Source: JBDKVA01 sp039679375
Lineage (GTDB): Bacteria; Bacillota; Clostridia; Acetivibrionales; DTU013
NCBI GenBank assembly: GCA_039679375.1
Contig: JBDKVA010000059.1
Span: 1-12,175 of the forward strand
DNA length: 12,175 nt
Direction of reading: 5' to 3'
Shown here one piece after another: positions 1-7,746 of the stretch. How positions within the stretch are numbered: the stretch's first letter is position 1; each line of letters starts with the position of its first letter. A model generated the notes under the pieces. The model did not search any database. It had not been told where the DNA came from and saw only the letters and a list, made by a program, of their open reading frames with translations. The position numbers and the translations under genes are program-made.

Positions 1-1
1 G

Positions 2-67
2 ACTTTATATCCCTTCCTTCAGAAATACTTTGCAAAAGGTGTTATGCTTGGCGCTATTAAAGGGTAG
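2..67 (+). CDS. C-terminal end of a carbohydrate ABC transporter permease (MalG/LplC type), partial
   Basis: Only the last 21 codons lie in the window, in frame 2, ending at TAG 65-67. They read TLYPFLQKYFAKGVMLGAIKG. The pattern YPFLQKYF..GVM.GA.KG is the usual C-terminal tail of MalG/LplC-type inner-membrane permeases that pair with LplA-type binding proteins. The gene immediately downstream is such a binding protein, which supports the call. The protein would form half of the membrane channel of a sugar importer. The rest of the gene, and probably the partner permease, lies to the left of the window. Family assignment rests on a short tail plus context. Confidence 0.8.
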   Translation, partial: TLYPFLQKYFAKGVMLGAIKG

Positions 68-147
68 TTCACCAAATTGGATAATACCCGTGAAATAGAA
101 GAAAAATTATATGGAAAGGGGGTTTCGTTGCGCAGCGTGGTTTTATT

Positions 148-169
148 TGATATGGAGTTGTCCATATCA
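148..169 (+). promoter_or_regulatory. Hairpin between permease and binding-protein genes
   Basis: TGATATGGA (148-156) and TCCATATCA (161-169) form a perfect 9-bp stem with the 4-nt loop GTTG. No T-run follows, so it is not a typical intrinsic terminator. A second, weaker inverted repeat, TTTGGA (173-178) with TCCAAA (197-202), lies just before the ribosome binding site of the binding-protein gene. Such structures in importer operons can mark RNA processing or stabilisation that raises binding-protein expression relative to the permeases. That role is inferred. No convincing promoter was found in 68-226. Confidence 0.45.
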
Positions 170-226
170 GTGTTTGGAAAGAGAAATAAGTCTATATCCA
201 AATAAAAAGGAGTGAAAAAAATTATT

Positions 227-1813
227 ATGAAAAAAATTCTTACAATCATGCTTGCACTTGTTTTTGTTCTATCAGCAGCAGGCTGCGGAGCATCGAAAGA
301 GGGACCGTCAGAATCGACAGCACCACAGACTTCCGCTGCTACGGATGCAACCAAAGCACCTGAAACGCCGGCGTCATTTGTTTCAGCCGAGCCGATCACC
401 GTTACTTATATGGTGCAGGAGCATCCGAGCTGGCCTTTCAACAAGGATTGGGCAGTATATAAAAACATATCGGAAGCGACAAACGTAAAATTTGAATTCA
501 TGCCGGCAACGGGTGACGCATATACCCAGAAACTTAGAATGCTCTTTGCTACGGATGATCTGCCGGATATGATAGATTATAACCTGGCAACTGCGAATGA
601 ATTCGGTGTTGCAGGCCAATTGGCAAAGGTCAATGAATACCTTGACAGTATGCCGAACTACAAGAAAATATTGGACGCAAATCCCGAGAGCTACAGCATG
701 CTGACTTCAGGAGACGGCAACATGTACTATATGCCTTGCTATGGACTCCCTGAATACACAAAGATATGGCTCTACAGATCAGACATTTTTGAAAAGAACA
801 GTTTGAAGGCTCCAACAAATACTGATGAGCTTTATAATGTATTGAAGCAGTTGAAGACGCTGTATCCCGATTCGACTCCGCTGACCAGCAGAAATGGTGT
901 TGCCTGGCTGGGCGATCTGGCTTACCAGTGGGGAACCGGCCAAATGGTTTATTTCAATACAAAAACAAATAAATGGCAGTTCGGACCGGCTGAAGACAAT
1001 TTCAAAGCCATGCTCCAGTACCTCAACAAGCTGAGCTCCGAAAAGCTTCTTGACCCGGAATGGTCAACACTTGCAACAAAGCAGTGGGAAGATAAGATGT
1101 ATGAAGACAATAAAACCTTTGTAGCTTTTGACTATGTTTACAGGATAGAAACCATGCTGCCTGCGGCTACACAGAAGAATGCCGGCTGGAAGATCAAAGC
1201 ACTTGAACCGATCAACCAGGAGGGTGTCGGTGAAAAGAAATATGCCATCAGATCACGGCTTTCACAGACGGACGGTTTGATGATATCCTCAAACAGCAAA
1301 TATCAGAAGGAGCTGTTCAAACTGGCTGATTACCTGTACAGTGACGAGGGCGCAATATTGTCCAACTTTGGCAAGGTCGGCGAAACAGCTATTAAGAATT
1401 CTGATGGTACCTACAACTGGGCTAGTAATATCAAGACGGCCATGAATCCTTCCGGCACGGATGATTACAATACCAAGTACGGCTTCCTTACACTGGGCTC
1501 CTATCTGAGGGCTACCGAAGATTCAAACAAGATTCTCTACCTCAGCAATAAGGATGTTCAGGCTGCTTTTGACCTCTTTGACGCCAATAATTACGCAGCG
1601 CCTCTGCAGCCCATTCTTAAATTCACGGATGAAGAAAGAAAACAGGTCGCCGAGCTTGAAACAAGCATCAAAGACTATGTACAGGCAGAACAGGTCAAGT
1701 TTGTGCAAAACGGAGGATTTGACAAGTGGGATGCTTTCGTGGCAAAGATCAAGGATATGAAAGCGGATCAGCTTGTAGAAATCTATAATAATATGCAGGC
1801 CAGACAGAAATAG
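227..1813 (+). CDS. LplA/LipO-type extracellular solute-binding lipoprotein of a carbohydrate ABC importer
   Basis: This 528-residue lipoprotein would capture a sugar or oligosaccharide outside the membrane and deliver it to the permease encoded just upstream. Residues 1-19 are a lipoprotein signal peptide (KK, a hydrophobic core, then LSAAG) ahead of Cys20. A Ser/Thr/Ala/Pro-rich tether follows to about residue 50. The mature part begins TVTYMV and contains ATDDLPDMI, typical of this family, and the length fits the large LplA/LipO class (about 500-560 aa). A GTG at 212 is in frame, but it lies inside the Shine-Dalgarno sequence AAAGGAG (206-212). ATG 227 is therefore the start, and it gives a normal signal peptide. 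The gene ends the operon and is followed by a strong terminator. Substrate unknown; it may be the compound processed by the enzymes at 3045-8487. Confidence 0.93.
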   Translation: MKKILTIMLALVFVLSAAGCGASKEGPSESTAPQTSAATDATKAPETPASFVSAEPITVTYMVQEHPSWPFNKDWAVYKNISEATNVKFEFMPATGDAYTQKLRMLFATDDLPDMIDYNLATANEFGVAGQLAKVNEYLDSMPNYKKILDANPESYSMLTSGDGNMYYMPCYGLPEYTKIWLYRSDIFEKNSLKAPTNTDELYNVLKQLKTLYPDSTPLTSRNGVAWLGDLAYQWGTGQMVYFNTKTNKWQFGPAEDNFKAMLQYLNKLSSEKLLDPEWSTLATKQWEDKMYEDNKTFVAFDYVYRIETMLPAATQKNAGWKIKALEPINQEGVGEKKYAIRSRLSQTDGLMISSNSKYQKELFKLADYLYSDEGAILSNFGKVGETAIKNSDGTYNWASNIKTAMNPSGTDDYNTKYGFLTLGSYLRATEDSNKILYLSNKDVQAAFDLFDANNYAAPLQPILKFTDEERKQVAELETSIKDYVQAEQVKFVQNGGFDKWDAFVAKIKDMKADQLVEIYNNMQARQK

Positions 1814-1826
1814 TGCCTGACAAGAG

Positions 1827-1860
1827 AAAGAGGTCTTCCGCGCGGAGGACCTCTTTTTAT
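1827..1860 (+). terminator. Rho-independent terminator after the binding-protein gene
   Basis: AGAGGTCTTCC (1829-1839) pairs with GGAGGACCTCT (1844-1854) to give an 11-bp stem with one G-U pair and a GCGC loop. It is preceded by A residues and followed by TTTT (1855-1858), starting 15 bases after the stop codon. It ends the importer operon. On the other strand the trailing tract is TTTCTCTT, so it might also stop transcription from the convergent AraC gene, less efficiently. Confidence 0.93.
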
Positions 1861-1932
1861 CAATGCGAAGATTCGCAAGGCTCAGGATAAACTACCCGAA
1901 GCAATCCAAATACTATAAGCGAGGATGTTGTG

Positions 1933-2811
1933 TTAAGGCTTACCCGGCTGTATTGCTTTTCTTACTTGAGAGGGTGCGATTTTTTTGTATTTTTTAAAAA
2001 TCCTGCTGAAATAGTTGATATCATTAAAACCTGTCTCCATTGCAATTTCGGTAATATTCATATTGCTGCTTTTCAGCAGGGTTTCCGCCTTGTTTATGCG
2101 CAGGGTGTTGATATATTCATTCGTAGTCTTGCCTGTCACTTTTTTAAAAATGCGGCAGAAATAATAGCTGCTTAAGCCTGTCATCGAGCACAAGCTGTCC
2201 ATGGATATTCTTTCTGTAAAATTCTCTTCAATATAGCTGAAGACCCTGGACAACCTCTCCAAATTTTTAACGTTTTTCTCATATTCTTCCTGTGTTACTA
2301 CTTTAGAGACATGTTTTCGTATCAGCAACGCCAACATTTTGTATACACAGGACTTGATCACCAATTCGTATGCGGTCTCCTTTTTTTCGTATTCCTGTAA
2401 AACTCGCCGGATGCATTCGATGATTTCATCATCGTTGTCCAATTTGTTTTGAAACATGATCAAATTGCATTCGATCGGCGCGATATATTTCATTTCGCAT
2501 GTATCGACGTAACTGCTGTGTATCAGAGAAGTATCGACGTTAAAACAATAATATGCTAAATAATTGCCCGGATTGAAGCCTGAGTGCAGCTCATTGCTGT
2601 TCACAATGATCAAGTCGCCGGCTTTTACTTCAAAAGAGGTCATATTGCATTGAATAATGGCGGTTCCCTCGATAAAATAGAGTATTTCAAGCTGTTCATG
2701 CCAATGGCTGTAAAAAACCGGCTTCGAGTTGTTACTTTCCTGCTTAAAAAGCTGTATTGGAAACCTGTTATCTTTGATTGCCGCCTTTTCATAAAGTGTT
2801 GCATCATTCAT
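1933..2811 (-). CDS. AraC family transcriptional regulator with N-terminal cupin domain
   Basis: This 292-residue protein is a ligand-responsive DNA-binding regulator. The N-terminal half (about 15-150) is an AraC-type cupin sensor with HWHEQLEI (37-43 region), then GD.I.VN..ELHSG. The C-terminal 100 residues carry the two helix-turn-helix motifs: about 203-224 (SMDSLCSMTGLSSYYFCRIF) and about 252-275 (NITEIAMETGFNDINYFSRIF). The hallmark A.E.GF.D..YFSR.FKK..... is present. ATG at 2811 is preceded by GAGGT at a 7-nt spacing. The gene converges on the binding-protein gene and diverges from the aminotransferase operon, so it probably controls one or both in response to the imported compound. 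The target assignment is inferred. Confidence 0.95.
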   Translation of the reverse strand: MNDATLYEKAAIKDNRFPIQLFKQESNNSKPVFYSHWHEQLEILYFIEGTAIIQCNMTSFEVKAGDLIIVNSNELHSGFNPGNYLAYYCFNVDTSLIHSSYVDTCEMKYIAPIECNLIMFQNKLDNDDEIIECIRRVLQEYEKKETAYELVIKSCVYKMLALLIRKHVSKVVTQEEYEKNVKNLERLSRVFSYIEENFTERISMDSLCSMTGLSSYYFCRIFKKVTGKTTNEYINTLRINKAETLLKSSNMNITEIAMETGFNDINYFSRIFKKYKKIAPSQVRKAIQPGKP

Positions 2812-2883
2812 TTCCGCTACCTCACCATATCCGGATGGAAGATTTACCGGCTTCCTGTTTCTGTCTGAGAAGTGTACTTTTAT

Positions 2884-2912
2884 ATTATACCTTATTTATA
2901 GCTGATTGAAAA
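2884..2912 (-). promoter_or_regulatory. Predicted sigma-A promoter of the AraC gene
   Basis: On the reverse strand, TTTTCA (2912-2907) and a consensus TATAAT (2889-2884) are separated by 17 bp, about 75 bp upstream of the AraC start. The -35 matches TTGACA at four of six positions and the -10 is perfect. Confidence 0.65.
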
Positions 2913-2971
2913 GGAAAAAAGCATATTAACGCAAAATTGTGCTAAAAGACAGCAGCTTTATTCATGCGGGG

Positions 2972-3007
2972 GATTGCAATAATCTATATAATAAAAATAT
3001 GATTGCA
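2972..3007 (+). promoter_or_regulatory. Predicted activator-dependent promoter of the aminotransferase operon, flanked by GATTGCA repeats
   Basis: A perfect -10 hexamer TATAAT lies at 2987-2992, about 53 bp upstream of the aminotransferase start. The sequence 16-18 bp further upstream (around ATGCGG, 2963-2970) does not resemble a -35 element, as expected of a promoter that needs an activator. GATTGCA occurs at 2972-2978 and again at 3001-3007, on either side of the -10. The repeats could be regulator half-sites, but their 29-bp spacing is longer than usual for AraC proteins. The -10 is seen in the sequence; control by the adjacent AraC protein is inferred. Confidence 0.45.
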
Positions 3008-3044
3008 CTGCAAAATGTCGCTTTTAAACAAGGAGGATCGTATC

Positions 3045-4259
3045 ATGAGTAAATTGGCAATTAAAGGCGGAAGCCCTCTGAGGACAGAAAAGTTTCCCAG
3101 GTGGCCGCAATATGGCGAAAAAGAATCTGAAGCATTGGAAAAAGTTTTGAATAGCGGCGTTTGGGGCACATTGGGTCCCGAAACGGCTAAATTTGTGAAG
3201 TCCTACTCAGCTTATCAGCATTGCAAATATGGAGTTGCCGTAACCAACGGCACGACAACGCTTGAAATCATACTCCGCGCACTGGGAGTAGGCTATGGCG
3301 ATGAGGTCATTATTCCTCCTTATACATTCAATGCCACAGCATCGTCTGTAATCACACAGGGAGCCACCCCTGTATTTACCGATATTGAAGAGGACAGCTT
3401 CAATATGGATCCTGATAAAATAGAGCGTGTCATATCCTCCAGGACAAAAGCGATCATACCTGTCCATGTCGGAGGAAGGCCGTGCAATATGGACAAAATT
3501 ATGAAGATCGCAAATAAACATCATTTATTTGTGATAGAAGATGCAGCGCATTCGAACGGTTCCGAATGGAAAGGCAAAAGAGTGGGTTCTATCGGCAATG
3601 CCGGATCATTCAGCTTCCAGGCCAGCAAAAACCTGACAGCCGGCGAAGGCGGTTTCATTTCGACCAATGATGAACAGTTGTTTGAAAAGTGCTGGGCAAT
3701 CCACCACTGCGGCAGAGATTTCCACAACAAGGTATGGTACGATCATCCGTATATCGGAACAAACGCGAGGATGACTGAATGGCAGGCGGCTATTCTGAAT
3801 ACCCAACTCGAGAAGCTGGATATGCAAATAGAAAAACGGATGGAGAATGCGCAATATCTTAATTCCCGCCTGGCAGAGATACCGTGCATTGAAATATTGA
3901 GCCGGGATAAGAGGATTACGAGGAATTCCTACCATCTTTTCGTATTCAAATACAAGGCAGAAAAATGCAAAGGCCTCGGCAGGGAAGTATTCCTGAAAGC
4001 GTTAGGCGCCGAAGGCATCCCGTGCTCTCCAGGCTATGTCTGCCTTTACAAGCAGCATGTGTTTGATTCTCCCGAATTCAGAAGGGCTACCGGCTCCAAT
4101 ATACATTATGGCGAGTTGAATCTGGAGGTATCCGAAAGGTTGACCGGGAGTGAAGGAATATGGCTCACACAAAACCTTCTGCTATCCGGGAAGAAGGATA
4201 TGGATCAGATCGCCGATGCAATACTGAAGGTATATGAAAATGCGGAGGAACTGATTTGA
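3045..4259 (+). CDS. DegT/DnrJ/EryC1/StrS family PLP-dependent aminotransferase
   Basis: This 404-residue enzyme would transfer an amino group between an amino acid donor and a keto-sugar or keto-cyclitol, using pyridoxal phosphate. The fold-type I features of the StrS class are all visible: NGTTTLE (68-74) for phosphate binding, PPYTF.AT (91-98), EDAAHS (165-170) with the PLP-pyridine aspartate D166, and SFSFQASKNLTAGEGG (188-203) with the Schiff-base lysine K195. The N-terminus (LAIKGGSPLRT..FPRWP) resembles the subgroup acting on scyllo-inosose-type cyclitols, although that does not fix the substrate. An in-frame TTG at 3003 has no Shine-Dalgarno sequence. ATG 3045 has AGGAGG (3031-3036) at an 8-nt spacing and was chosen. 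It is the first gene of a three-gene operon, 42 bp before the ceramidase-like gene. StrS enzymes are mostly biosynthetic, but next to an importer and regulator a catabolic role is plausible. Confidence 0.93.
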   Translation: MSKLAIKGGSPLRTEKFPRWPQYGEKESEALEKVLNSGVWGTLGPETAKFVKSYSAYQHCKYGVAVTNGTTTLEIILRALGVGYGDEVIIPPYTFNATASSVITQGATPVFTDIEEDSFNMDPDKIERVISSRTKAIIPVHVGGRPCNMDKIMKIANKHHLFVIEDAAHSNGSEWKGKRVGSIGNAGSFSFQASKNLTAGEGGFISTNDEQLFEKCWAIHHCGRDFHNKVWYDHPYIGTNARMTEWQAAILNTQLEKLDMQIEKRMENAQYLNSRLAEIPCIEILSRDKRITRNSYHLFVFKYKAEKCKGLGREVFLKALGAEGIPCSPGYVCLYKQHVFDSPEFRRATGSNIHYGELNLEVSERLTGSEGIWLTQNLLLSGKKDMDQIADAILKVYENAEELI

Positions 4260-4301
4260 TGTAAACGGATGAGGCTGGAATAAGTTTGAAGGGGGTATTC
4301 C

Positions 4302-5606
4302 ATGGAATATATAAAAACAGGTTACGCCGAGAAAAACATAGAGATGGTGAAGGGGATGGACATGACCGGGTTTTTGGCCCGTGAATCCTGTTCCGCCGGT
4401 ATTCATGACGAACTAAAAATAAAGTGTATCGTATTTGATGACGGCGATACTGAATTTGTGCTTATTGTTTGCGATCTTCTCGGACTGGACAGTCAATATA
4501 CAAATGAATGTATCGGTGAAGTGGCGGAAAAGTTATCTGTTCCGGCCGATCATATCGTTATAGCAAGCATTCATACGCATTCCGGCCCTGCATCCATATT
4601 GCTGCAGGATTGCGGGGAAGTAGATGAAAACTGGCTGAAGGGTCTGAAGACGCGAATCGTGGAATGCGCTTCAATGGCTGCGGACAGCCTTAGGCCATCA
4701 AAACTGGTCTTTAAGACTGTTTCCTGTGATATAGGGATTAACCGTGTAGTAAGAGATGAAAATTTGAAGAAATCGCTTGTGGATAAGCAGGTATGTATAC
4801 TGGAGATCATTGATGAAGGAAAGGGAATGGTTAAAAATGTACTTGTCAATTATGCCTGCCATCCTGTAACGCTTACGCGGACGAATCTGCTTTACAGCGC
4901 GGACTATCCGCACTTTATGGAGCAGGAAATGCAAATTAGTAAAAAATACGAAAACAGCTCTATAATATTTGCAACCGGCTGCTGCGGCGACATCAATCCG
5001 GCGGAAATGGGGAGCTTCAGCATTTCCGAAAGGCTGGGGCAAAAGCTGGCGGACAGCATCACCAATCATGCTGCCGTACAGATCGGTGAAAAGGAATTTT
5101 CCGGTTCCAAGCTTACAGTGGAGACGCTGAATGTTTGTATACCTTTAAATACAGCGATCTTTGAGGCGGAAATCGAACGGCTGAAAACGGAAGCAGCAGA
5201 CAAAGAGGCGAAGGGAAAAGGCCAGAGTGAATCAAAGGCCGACCGTGCTTATAAACACTGGATGGACAGAATCAGCGGTATGAAGAGAAGCGGAATGTAT
5301 TATAGCTACGTTGCTGCAGACATAAAAATCGTGCGGATCGGAAAGCTTACGGTCGTAACGCTTCCTTTCGAGGTGTTCCATAAGATAGGGTTAAAAATTA
5401 AGGAGTATTTTGATCCGGACAGAACCATGGTTTTGTGTTATGCAAACGGAGATTACGGCTATTTTCCAACAAAAGAGCTTTATGACGTATCCTGCTATGA
5501 AGCCGGGTCGGCTTTCAAATTCTACGGGCATCCCGGACCGGTTGTCAAGAATGCTGAAGATATCCTGCTCGACGCTATTTCTCATCATAAGACAAATTGC
5601 AATTAA
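4302..5606 (+). CDS. Neutral/alkaline ceramidase N-terminal domain-like protein lacking the catalytic serine
   Basis: This 434-residue protein belongs to the neutral ceramidase-like group, normally metal-dependent amide hydrolases. Visible family motifs are IHTHSGP (90-96), NYACHPVT (183-190), SADYP (199-203), GCCGDINP (226-233), TLPFEVF (353-359) and GDYGYFP...Y...CYEAG (384-402). The likely zinc ligands (His in HTH, His187, Glu400) are present. In characterised ceramidases the GDVSPN motif holds the nucleophilic Ser; here it reads GDINPA, so that Ser is Asn. There is no signal peptide or C-terminal Ig-like domain, so the protein is probably cytoplasmic and much shorter than true ceramidases. 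ATG 4302 has a good ribosome binding site (AAGGGGG, 4289-4295). A Lys/Glu-rich stretch at about 286-316 is probably a helical insertion. A hydrolase or isomerase acting on an amino-sugar or amide is plausible; ceramidase activity is unlikely. Confidence 0.85.
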   Translation: MEYIKTGYAEKNIEMVKGMDMTGFLARESCSAGIHDELKIKCIVFDDGDTEFVLIVCDLLGLDSQYTNECIGEVAEKLSVPADHIVIASIHTHSGPASILLQDCGEVDENWLKGLKTRIVECASMAADSLRPSKLVFKTVSCDIGINRVVRDENLKKSLVDKQVCILEIIDEGKGMVKNVLVNYACHPVTLTRTNLLYSADYPHFMEQEMQISKKYENSSIIFATGCCGDINPAEMGSFSISERLGQKLADSITNHAAVQIGEKEFSGSKLTVETLNVCIPLNTAIFEAEIERLKTEAADKEAKGKGQSESKADRAYKHWMDRISGMKRSGMYYSYVAADIKIVRIGKLTVVTLPFEVFHKIGLKIKEYFDPDRTMVLCYANGDYGYFPTKELYDVSCYEAGSAFKFYGHPGPVVKNAEDILLDAISHHKTNCN

Positions 5607-5721
5607 TACGACAGCGATTGCTGCATCCAATCAAAAGCATCGATGCGGTATGACAGAGTAGAATATAGTTTATGAAGAAACCCGCAAAGCTATGAAATAG
5701 TAAATGGATTATATAAAAAGC

Positions 5722-5727
5722 GAGGTG
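5722..5727 (+). promoter_or_regulatory. Ribosome binding site that sets a GTG start
   Basis: GAGGTG lies 6 nt before GTG 5734, whereas the upstream in-frame ATG at 5704 has no purine-rich site in front of it. This supports GTG 5734 as the start of the dehydrogenase. Confidence 0.75.
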
Positions 5728-5733
5728 TGTACG

Positions 5734-6798
5734 GTGAAAAAACTGAGAGTTGGCATAGTTGGAACAGGAAGCCTCGCGGGAGTGCATATTCAGGCATACC
5801 GCACCAACCCTGCCGTTGAGATCACTTCCGTATGTGACATAAATGGCGTGCGTGCCCGGCAATTTGCATCGGATAATGGGATCGGCAGAGCGTATGATGA
5901 TTACAGGGATATGGTTCAAGCCGGCGATGTAGACGCAATAAGCATTGTCACATGGAACAACTCCCACGCTCCCATTGCCATAGCGGCGCTTGAAGCTGGG
6001 AAGCACGTCCTCTGTGAAAAACCGCCTGCGCTGAATGCGGCGCAGGCGGTCCAAATGGCTGAAGCTGCAAGGCGAAGCGGAAGATTGCTGATGTTCGGTT
6101 TTGTGAAACGTTTTTCGCAATATGTTCAGGTGATGAAGGAATATATTGATAAAGGGGAACTGGGCGAAATTTATTATGCAAAGACGGGATACCTGAGAAG
6201 GTGCGGAAACCCGGGCGGCTGGTTTGCCGCGAAATCCCTGTCGGGAGGCGGCCCGCTGATTGACCTCGGAGTACACATCATCGATTTGAGCATGTATCTG
6301 ATGGGAAAGCCCAAACCGGTTTCCGTATTCGGAAATACGGACAGCAGTGTTGGAAACAGGGCGAATATCAAAGGCTATAGCAGCAACTGGTACAAGGCGG
6401 TTGATTTCGACGTTAAAAAGAACGAAGTGGAAGATTTTGCAAATGCCATCGTCAAGTTCGAAAATGGCGCTTCCTTGTATTTCGAAACCAGCTGGACAAT
6501 GCATATTAAAAAGGATCTGACGTATTGCCGGATTTACGGAAACAAAGGCGGCGCCGAGCTGGAACCGGAATTTGAAATTTATACCGAGAAGAATAATTAT
6601 ATGCTTGACAGCAAACCGGTTCTTGACAGCTATACCTTCGAACAGGGCAAGTCATTTTCGGCAGAGATCAACCATTTTGTCGACTGCATACTAAATGGTA
6701 CGCCGTGTATCTGCCCGGCGGAGGATGGTGTGACCATCATGAAAATATTTGATGCGGTATACGAATCTGCCAGGACAGGTGAATTGGTAAAATTGTAA
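5734..6798 (+). CDS. Gfo/Idh/MocA family NAD(P)-dependent oxidoreductase
   Basis: This 354-residue dehydrogenase oxidises or reduces a hydroxyl/keto group on a sugar or cyclitol with NAD(P). An N-terminal Rossmann fold is shown by GIVGTGSLAG (7-16) and the acidic residue in VCDIN (33-37). CEKPPAL (94-100) carries the conserved K96 of the EKP motif. The C-terminal domain has GGGPLIDLGVHIIDL, with D177 and H181 completing the usual catalytic Lys/Asp/His set. The length is normal. An in-frame ATG at 5704 would add ten residues, but the glycine-rich motif then sits unusually far in and there is no ribosome binding site, so GTG 5734 was chosen. It is the third gene of the forward operon, after a 127-bp gap holding no clear promoter. 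With the aminotransferase it makes a logical pair: oxidation of an alcohol to a ketone, then exchange with an amine, or the reverse. Confidence 0.95.
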   Translation: MKKLRVGIVGTGSLAGVHIQAYRTNPAVEITSVCDINGVRARQFASDNGIGRAYDDYRDMVQAGDVDAISIVTWNNSHAPIAIAALEAGKHVLCEKPPALNAAQAVQMAEAARRSGRLLMFGFVKRFSQYVQVMKEYIDKGELGEIYYAKTGYLRRCGNPGGWFAAKSLSGGGPLIDLGVHIIDLSMYLMGKPKPVSVFGNTDSSVGNRANIKGYSSNWYKAVDFDVKKNEVEDFANAIVKFENGASLYFETSWTMHIKKDLTYCRIYGNKGGAELEPEFEIYTEKNNYMLDSKPVLDSYTFEQGKSFSAEINHFVDCILNGTPCICPAEDGVTIMKIFDAVYESARTGELVKL

Positions 6799-6849
6799 TA
6801 GCGGGTCAATTTAGCGTGTTGTGCCAGTTGACTTTATTTAGGGATAAGG

Positions 6850-6958
6850 AGGGCGATCGGTGATCGCCCTTACAAATACAGGTATTGTATAGAAAATTGA
6901 TGGCGCCCTTTAGGGACGGCCATTGACGTCTTTACATGCGGGCGATCGATAATCGCCC
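6850..6958. repeat. Paired GGGCGAT palindromes in convergent intergenic DNA (MITE-like or repeat element)
   Basis: Two related palindromes lie about 90 bp apart. The first is AGGGCGATC-GGT-GATCGCCCT (6850-6870, 9-bp stem). The second is GGGCGAT-CGATA-ATCGCCC (6940-6958, 7-bp stem). Both are followed by TTA, so they are near-identical direct copies as well as inverted repeats. Between them, TGGC..CCCTTTAGGG..GCCA (6901-6922) can form a third hairpin. The layout resembles the small palindromic intergenic elements dispersed in many Firmicute genomes. Neither hairpin has a proper T-tract, so intrinsic termination of the two converging operons is possible but weakly supported. Confidence 0.6.
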
Positions 6959-6980
6959 TTAAGGAAGAATGTTCTGTACC

Positions 6981-7742
6981 TCAGACGTGTAGCTGCCTTG
7001 AATTTTCAAATAATATTTTGTTCTTTGCCTTTTGCCCAATGTCAGCCATCGTTACCTGGAGCAAAGTGCTTTCCAGGCAATAGAGCGGGTGGAGGGAGCC
7101 GTACAGGATCCTTTCGTCGCCTATAATCTCCGTCAGTTTTTCGATATTGAACAATTGATCCTTCAGCCCGGAAGTATCGACAAATACCCTGCCGGAATTC
7201 AGGATGGAGCTTTTTAGTGTCATGATTTCATGGAACCGTATATTCAAAAGCAAGATTGTCAAATCAGGATTATTTTCGATAAAAGTCTGGATTTCCGGAA
7301 TATTGACAGGTTGGGGCGTAATAAGATAGTTCAGCCTTTCATCCTCTGTCCGCAAAGTTAAAAACAGAGGCAGTCCTAGCTTTGCGAGTATACCGCAAAG
7401 AGCCTTCATCTCCGGGCAATTAAGCGAATAATTGTGATAGCCGGGGTAAATCCGCACTCCGCTGATCGAAAAATTTTTCATGCCCCTTGCAATATCGTCT
7501 TTAAATGCCGGAAGCATGGGGTTGACGGTTAGGACATGCCGGTAATTGGTATGGCCTATTATTTCATGGAGTTCTTCGTCACCTTCAAAGGGGTCATTAT
7601 AAAAGATGCTGTTTAATGATGAAACATATCCATAGGATATGCCATTTTTACTGTGTACATTTTTAAGATCTTCAAAGGTGCAACTGCTTATTTTCCTGAA
7701 GGGCCAATGACCGATCAGGCAATTTACATCAACGATGCTCAT
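6981..7742 (-). CDS. Amidohydrolase-fold protein with a degenerate metal site
   Basis: This 253-residue protein is paralogous in layout to its upstream neighbour (COG2159-type amidohydrolase fold). Recognisable positions include DVNCLIGHWPFR at the N-terminus, GVRIYPGYHNY (95-105), LPLFLTLRTED (124-134), LTILLLNIRF (161-170) and ERILYGSLHPLY (210-221). The metal-binding residues of active family members are replaced at each aligned position: HxH is N7/L9, the His after strand 5 is in LTLRT, the AHLG-type His is N167, and the Asp of FGSD is in YGSLH. It is therefore unlikely to be a conventional metal hydrolase and may be a partner subunit or a substrate-binding homologue. It starts 4 bases after the stop of the upstream gene; the ribosome binding site AAAGGGG lies inside that gene's last codons. 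The two are probably co-transcribed and translationally coupled. Confidence 0.85.
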   Translation of the reverse strand: MSIVDVNCLIGHWPFRKISSCTFEDLKNVHSKNGISYGYVSSLNSIFYNDPFEGDEELHEIIGHTNYRHVLTVNPMLPAFKDDIARGMKNFSISGVRIYPGYHNYSLNCPEMKALCGILAKLGLPLFLTLRTEDERLNYLITPQPVNIPEIQTFIENNPDLTILLLNIRFHEIMTLKSSILNSGRVFVDTSGLKDQLFNIEKLTEIIGDERILYGSLHPLYCLESTLLQVTMADIGQKAKNKILFENSRQLHV

Positions 7743-7746
7743 GGCT

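Noticed and set aside
1864..1877. A small hairpin TGCGA-AGAT-TCGCA after the binding-protein terminator
   Set aside because: Only 5 bp with no T-tract on either strand, so it was not called as a terminator for the AraC gene.
4977..5003. Assignment of the ceramidase-like gene as a true ceramidase
   Set aside because: The nucleophile motif has Asn instead of Ser, and secretion and C-terminal domains are missing.
5637..5646. The palindrome GCATCGATGC in the spacer before the dehydrogenase
   Set aside because: An isolated 10-bp palindrome with no loop, promoter or second copy nearby; it can occur by chance.
5575..6504. A 309-codon open frame on the reverse strand opposite the dehydrogenase gene
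   Set aside because: It lies fully antisense to a gene with clear Gfo/Idh/MocA motifs, shows no recognisable domain, is Cys/His/Arg-rich in the way of out-of-frame translations, and has no convincing ribosome binding site.
6850..6958. Possible CRISPR repeats
   Set aside because: There are only two copies with a gap of about 70 bp, no further units and no cas genes; the repeats are simple palindromes.
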